Below the pieces are notes generated by a model, which made no database searches, had not been told where the DNA came from, and saw nothing but the letters and a program-made list of their open reading frames with translations. DNA of 8,757 bases from Bacteroidales bacterium UBA4621 (lineage in GTDB: Bacteria > Bacteroidota > Bacteroidia > Bacteroidales > Paludibacteraceae): assembly GCA_002387325.1 (NCBI GenBank), contig DGIN01000015.1, positions 35,357 to 44,113 on the forward strand, written 5' to 3'. Positions 5,991 to 8,757 of this stretch are shown piece by piece; within the stretch, counting starts at the first letter, position 1; each line of letters starts with the position of its first letter. The translations under genes were made by a program, and so were the position numbers.

Positions 5991-6016
5991 AAAAATATGT
6001 TTTATAGCATATTTTT
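5991..6016. repeat. A/T-rich inverted repeat between ABC operon and small RNA
   Basis: AAAAATATG (5991-5999) and CATATTTTT (6008-6016) are perfect inverted copies around an eight-base loop. On the minus strand the right arm ends in TTTTT, so it could act as a weak terminator for the operon ending at 6062. It overlaps the second copy of a 14-base direct repeat, GCATATTTTTGATA (5958-5971 and 6007-6020). Confidence 0.55.
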
Positions 6017-6020
6017 GATA

Positions 6021-6046
6021 ATTTTGCAAAGTGTGCTTTGCAAAAT
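6021..6046. repeat. Perfect 11-bp palindrome after the ABC operon stop
   Basis: ATTTTGCAAAG (6021-6031) and CTTTGCAAAAT (6036-6046) are perfect inverted copies with a TGTG loop, 15 bases past the stop of the last operon gene. No T-run follows on the minus strand, so a 3' stabilising hairpin or a dimeric repressor-type site fits as well as a terminator. Confidence 0.7.
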
Positions 6047-6061
6047 GCGGACTATTGGCAC

Positions 6062-7129
6062 TCAATCTACATTCCACCGCGGGAAGATAGTCGGTGTCTG
6101 CCACGTGCGGAGCGAGAGACGCAAAGGGAAAATATAGCGGTAGGCTTTTTCCCAACCGTTCGGTGCGGGGTCGGGGACGATACGGGAGGCAAGCAGAGAG
6201 TAGTCCTTGTTGGAAACGGCATAATAGCGCGTATCGTTGGCGGTGAAGATACGTATTGTCCAGTCGTGCATGTTGCCCATAATGAGGACAGGCATAGTCT
6301 GCGGGTTATATTCGGGTATGTCTATATGGTTGATGCTGAGTGTTTTGGTGTCAATGGAGTATAGTTGATTTCCTGTAGAGACTAGAAAACCGATTTGCCG
6401 ACGGTTGTCAAACTCGGTAACGAAGAGTGTCTGCGGGCATATGCTGTCGGGCAAAGCAATATCGCGCACGACAGGGCTGCCTTTAATCATACGCAGGTTA
6501 AACACTTTGCCCTGACTGTCGGCAAGCAGATAGCCGTTGTCGTAGGCTTTTCGTACGGACGGATTGCCTGCTATAAGACGGATAGGGAATGTGCAGCCGT
6601 GTGCTTGCAGAACAGAGTTGAACATCGCCGATTTCTCCTTGTTTATAGTGTTGGTCTCTGCTGTAATAAACTCCAGACCGTTGTCCGTGAGGCGAAAGAC
6701 ATCATCGGGCAGTTGCAAATCGACACGCCCGGACTCTGCATCCAGCAGTTCGTAGAGCGGTGTGCGCGGTTTGTTGATTTGTGCGGGGCTTGTCTTGAAG
6801 GTGAAACTCTCTCGGCGCAGGATTTTGCTGTCCACCACTTCTCCAAACAGCGTGTCTGGCATACGTCCGTCGGCTACCAGTTGGCGGTAGAAGAAATATG
6901 GCATGAGGGAGTCGGCTTCGGCGGCAGAGAAACGGTTGCCGTTGAAATCGCAGAAGCCGTTGGCATCACGGGTAATAAAATCATTGGTGTACGGGCAGTA
7001 ATAGATGAACCCCTCGTTGCCGGATGCCGGCATCAAGAATGAGTAGAGCCACGGGAGCACCCACATCAGCAGCACAACCGCCACTGCGATGACAAAGCCT
7101 TTGTATATCGTTAATGCGTTGAATTTCAT
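6062..7129 (-). CDS. Membrane-anchored protein of ABC cassette, DUF4857-like
   Basis: This is a 355-residue protein with one clear membrane helix at about residues 8-30 (YKGFVIAVAVVLLMW...), so most of it should be exported but anchored by the N-terminus. No catalytic motif is visible. Repeated hydrophobic strands and turns in the C-terminal two thirds (for example QLYSIDTKTL, near a GFLVSTGN stretch) suggest a beta-rich, perhaps propeller-like fold. It is the third and last gene of an operon with an ABC ATPase and a permease. Size, topology and partners resemble the Bacteroidetes DUF4857 family, recalled rather than searched. The frame opens at 7156, but that ATG is made by a heptamer repeat. 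ATG 7129 has a well-placed AGGAG and is preferred. It may be an extracytoplasmic accessory or sensor part of the transporter. Confidence 0.75.
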   Translation of the reverse strand: MKFNALTIYKGFVIAVAVVLLMWVLPWLYSFLMPASGNEGFIYYCPYTNDFITRDANGFCDFNGNRFSAAEADSLMPYFFYRQLVADGRMPDTLFGEVVDSKILRRESFTFKTSPAQINKPRTPLYELLDAESGRVDLQLPDDVFRLTDNGLEFITAETNTINKEKSAMFNSVLQAHGCTFPIRLIAGNPSVRKAYDNGYLLADSQGKVFNLRMIKGSPVVRDIALPDSICPQTLFVTEFDNRRQIGFLVSTGNQLYSIDTKTLSINHIDIPEYNPQTMPVLIMGNMHDWTIRIFTANDTRYYAVSNKDYSLLASRIVPDPAPNGWEKAYRYIFPLRLSLRTWQTPTIFPRWNVD

Positions 7130-7137
7130 ATAACAAT

Positions 7138-7142
7138 CTCCT
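7138..7142 (-). promoter_or_regulatory. Shine-Dalgarno AGGAG deciding the start at 7129
   Basis: CTCCT on the plus strand reads AGGAG eight bases before ATG 7129. Such a match is unusual among the starts in this window, and it favours 7129 over the upstream in-frame ATG at 7156 that lies in repeat sequence. Confidence 0.65.
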
Positions 7143-7170
7143 AATTCATAGTTCACAATTCATAATTAAA
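7143..7170. repeat. Short heptamer array between permease and DUF4857-like gene
   Basis: Plus-strand units AATTCAT, AGTTCAC, AATTCAT and a degenerate AATTAAA run in 7-nt register, filling more than half of the 51-base gap between permease stop and next start. The same period and AATnnA core appear in the array at 1879-1941. Confidence 0.65.
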
Positions 7171-7180
7171 TCCATAATTA

Positions 7181-7852
7181 TCAAAGTCCTTTTCCCTCTT
7201 TGAAGCGTGCTATACTGAGCATAGGCAGCCCTGCAAAAAGAACGGTGAATACAGCGAGTACAGGCAGGAAGGCATTGTAGGTCTCAGGCATAATGGTGAT
7301 ATAGAACATCCGCAGGCACACAGCGGCAAACAGCATTTCGGGGATACGCATCCGCCACGTGGGTTCGAGTACAATCCATACGGTAAATATATAGGCTTGT
7401 ATTCCAGCCACGTACCAAATCAATACGGTCAGGAATATATGCCGCAACATCTCAGCGGGCAGCCAAATCCGGAAGACGGCATAGCATACGCCGAGATTGA
7501 GCAGTAAAAGTGCGAGCATAATGATTGCTCCGTACAGCACCATTGCCCCGATGGATTTCCAGTTTTCGACAGGCAGGTGCAGTGTGAGTTTGATACGTTT
7601 TTGCAGCATTTCCGGGAGCATCTGTGTGCAGCCGAGCAGGATACCCGCAATAAGCGGTACGAACTCAAGCAGTTCCAATAGCAGTGTGTCGCGTCCGAGT
7701 AGGGTGTCCCATACGGGCATCACGCCGTTGACGGCTATGAGCCGGTGCGCATCAATCAGCAGGTAGGCGCATAGTCCGAGCGAGGCGGCAAAGATGAGTA
7801 TCACAGCCATGCGTGTCTTGAGCCACTCTTTGAGAAATATACTTCGTAGCAT
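7181..7852 (-). CDS. ABC-2-like transporter permease
   Basis: This 223-residue integral inner-membrane protein has six predicted helices, at about residues 15-33, 58-78, 100-124, 134-160, 172-187 and 193-214. A short basic N-terminus (MLRSIFLKEWLKTR) matches the coupling segment typical of ABC-2 permeases, where a KEW/KE stretch precedes the first helix. It is the middle gene of a three-gene operon, 22 bases after the ATPase stop and 51 before the DUF4857-like gene, so it most likely forms the membrane pore driven by that ATPase. One six-helix subunit per ATPase suggests a homodimeric exporter. The substrate cannot be inferred. No upstream start competes strongly with ATG 7852. The assignment rests on topology and gene order, because ABC-2 permeases have few conserved residues. 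Confidence 0.8.
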   Translation of the reverse strand: MLRSIFLKEWLKTRMAVILIFAASLGLCAYLLIDAHRLIAVNGVMPVWDTLLGRDTLLLELLEFVPLIAGILLGCTQMLPEMLQKRIKLTLHLPVENWKSIGAMVLYGAIIMLALLLLNLGVCYAVFRIWLPAEMLRHIFLTVLIWYVAGIQAYIFTVWIVLEPTWRMRIPEMLFAAVCLRMFYITIMPETYNAFLPVLAVFTVLFAGLPMLSIARFKEGKGL

Positions 7853-7874
7853 AATTTACAAATTTACAGATTGT

Positions 7875-8600
7875 TCAATACTTGCCTGTCATTTCGATGA
7901 AGGTGTCTTCGAGCGTCATAGTAGGTGTAATCAGTTCGCTGACGGGGCATTGGCACAGGATTTTGCCATAGTCCATAATGATACAGTCGTCCACCAGCCG
8001 TTCCAGGTCCTGAATGATATGGGAGGTAAGAAAGACGGTTTTGCCTTTGGATTTGCAGAAATCGCGGAGGTATTCGACGAACAGGCGTCGGTATCCGGGG
8101 TCGAGTCCGAGCGAGAAATCGTCGAGGATGAGCAGTTCGGGGTCTTGCGCCATAAGCAGTCCGAGTGCCACTTGCGAGCGTTGCCCGTTGGACATCTGGC
8201 TAAGGTGCTGATAGTCTTTGACGTGCAAGAGGCGCATCAGTTCGTAATATGCATCTTTGTTCCAGCGCGGGTAGAAGGGCGCATAGAAGCGTTCAATCTG
8301 CTGTATGGTCATAAACGAGTACTGCACATGTCCCTCGAGAAGCAATCCGATACGCTGCCTTACGTGTGCGGGCATCGTGCGTGTGTCGTAGCCGAGCAGG
8401 CGGCAGGTACCGGACGCCGGACGTATAAACCCGCTCAGGATATTGATGGTAGTGGTTTTGCCCGTGCCGTTTTTGCCGAGCAGTCCGAGAATGCGCCCTT
8501 TTGGGACGGTGAAACTCAGGTCTTTGTATATGAGCCGTTTGCCGTAATAATGGGTAACGTGGTCATATTCTATCATAGGTTCGTTTTCAGCCATAGACAT
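7875..8600 (-). CDS. ABC transporter ATP-binding protein
   Basis: This 241-residue cytoplasmic ATPase is the first gene of the operon and is expected to power the adjoining six-helix permease. Motifs occur in the usual order: Walker A GKNGTGKTT at 42-50, signature MSNGQ at 136-140 (LSGGQ variant), Walker B LLILDD at 156-161, D-loop GLDP at 165-168 and H-loop His194. Two positions are unusual. The catalytic Glu after Walker B is Asp161, and the Q-loop position carries Glu89 (LLLEGH) rather than Gln. All other elements are intact, and length is normal for an ABC-2-type ATPase subunit. The sequence recalls the YtrB-like branch, but a specific substrate cannot be given. The start at 8600 lies 18 bases after the -7 box; ATG 8594 or 8576 would remove two or eight residues without touching a motif. 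Leader length would be only about ten bases. Confidence 0.92.
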   Translation of the reverse strand: MSMAENEPMIEYDHVTHYYGKRLIYKDLSFTVPKGRILGLLGKNGTGKTTTINILSGFIRPASGTCRLLGYDTRTMPAHVRQRIGLLLEGHVQYSFMTIQQIERFYAPFYPRWNKDAYYELMRLLHVKDYQHLSQMSNGQRSQVALGLLMAQDPELLILDDFSLGLDPGYRRLFVEYLRDFCKSKGKTVFLTSHIIQDLERLVDDCIIMDYGKILCQCPVSELITPTMTLEDTFIEMTGKY

Positions 8601-8617
8601 ACGTTTAGTTCAGTTTG

Positions 8618-8649
8618 CAAAGGTACGTAAAATTTCCGAGATACACAAG
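8618..8649 (-). promoter_or_regulatory. Promoter of the ABC transporter operon
   Basis: CAAAGGTA (8618-8625) reads TACCTTTG on the minus strand. CAAG (8646-8649), reading CTTG, lies exactly 20 bases upstream and matches three of four -33 bases. Transcription should start near 8611, about ten bases before ATG 8600. The -33 element falls inside the 9-nt repeat at 8639-8692. Confidence 0.75.
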
Positions 8650-8692
8650 ATTATGCAGTTTATGCAGTGATTGCAGTGCATAAAGTGTATAA
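8639..8692. repeat. 9-nt tandem repeat overlapping the ABC operon promoter
   Basis: Six 9-nt units run in register: AGATACACA, AGATTATGC, AGTTTATGC, AGTGATTGC, AGTGCATAA, AGTGTATAA. All start with AG and the rest drifts gradually from unit to unit. The first two units contain the -33 region of the ABC operon promoter. The period matches the array at 5809-5871, but the unit sequence differs. Confidence 0.7.
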
Positions 8693-8694
8693 AA

Positions 8695-8725
8695 AAGGGG
8701 CTTATCGTATCGAAAAAAGCCTTTT
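8695..8725 (-). terminator. Possible terminator of a gene beyond the right edge
   Basis: GGCTT (8699-8703) and AAGCC (8717-8721) pair. Read on the minus strand the hairpin is followed by CC and six T (8696-8691), with AAAA/TTTT able to extend the stem past a CC bulge. This would end a leftward transcript entering from outside the window. The alternative plus-strand reading needs two G-U pairs and has no upstream gene to serve. Confidence 0.4.
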
Positions 8726-8757
8726 CTTTCTACGTCCTTTCTACGTCCTTTCTACGT
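8726..8757. repeat. 11-nt tandem repeat CTTTCTACGTC running off the window
   Basis: Two perfect 11-nt copies (8726-8736, 8737-8747) and ten bases of a third (8748-8757) are present, cut by the window edge. With perfect identity, this array looks recent compared with the drifted 9-nt arrays. Its full length and what lies beyond cannot be seen. Confidence 0.85.

Noticed and set aside
5933..6007. 24-codon plus-strand frame MKNTVQRYG...
   Set aside because: It begins with an attractive ATGAAAAAC but lies over the minus-strand small-RNA promoter, with no plus-strand promoter and a strong terminator upstream.
6395..7042. 215-codon plus-strand open frame
   Set aside because: Antisense to the DUF4857-like gene, whose membrane helix, Shine-Dalgarno and operon position make it the real frame.
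7794..8630. 278-codon plus-strand open frame over the ABC ATPase
   Set aside because: Antisense to an ATPase with complete Walker A, signature, Walker B and H-loop; it also spans the ABC operon promoter.

Overview
The window looks like chromosomal DNA from a member of the order Bacteroidales (phylum Bacteroidota). The main reason is the promoters. Five start sites carry the phylum-specific -7 element TAnnTTTG (TATCTTTG or TACCTTTG), and the clearest ones have TTTG about 20 bases upstream. Start codons mostly lack Shine-Dalgarno sequences. The gene content also fits: a long-form pyrophosphate-dependent phosphofructokinase, a small outer-membrane barrel, and a Bacteroidetes-style ABC cassette. 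No tRNA, rRNA, CRISPR array, transposase or phage gene is visible.

Layout. Bases 56-3015 (+) hold a two-gene operon: a 585-residue membrane protein with an EF-hand loop and a possible four-cysteine site, then an M23/LysM peptidoglycan endopeptidase whose ATG overlaps the previous stop (ATGA). A nine-unit heptamer array lies across the start of the peptidase. Bases 3016-3324 are non-coding, with a cluster of hairpins and a bidirectional terminator. Bases 3325-3804 (-) encode a 159-residue exported barrel protein, with its promoter near 3890. Bases 4090-5748 (+) encode PPi-dependent 6-phosphofructokinase, closed by a strong terminator.

Bases 5749-6061 are gene-free but dense. They hold a 9-nt tandem repeat, a compact minus-strand small-RNA unit with its own promoter and terminator, and several palindromes. 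Bases 6062-8600 (-) are a three-gene operon: ABC ATPase, six-helix permease, then a one-helix DUF4857-like protein. Upstream of its promoter the window ends in a second 9-nt repeat, a possible terminator and an 11-nt repeat.

How the parts relate. Phosphofructokinase is central glycolysis. The first operon, the barrel and the ABC cassette concern the cell envelope, but their substrates cannot be read from sequence. The two most distinctive signals are the stand-alone small RNA at 5873-5942, which resembles the Bacteroidales-1 type of RNA, and short tandem repeats of period 7, 9 and 11 placed at gene junctions, including AATnnAC-type heptamers at all three intercistronic junctions of the window. 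I saw no clearly new multi-gene system.
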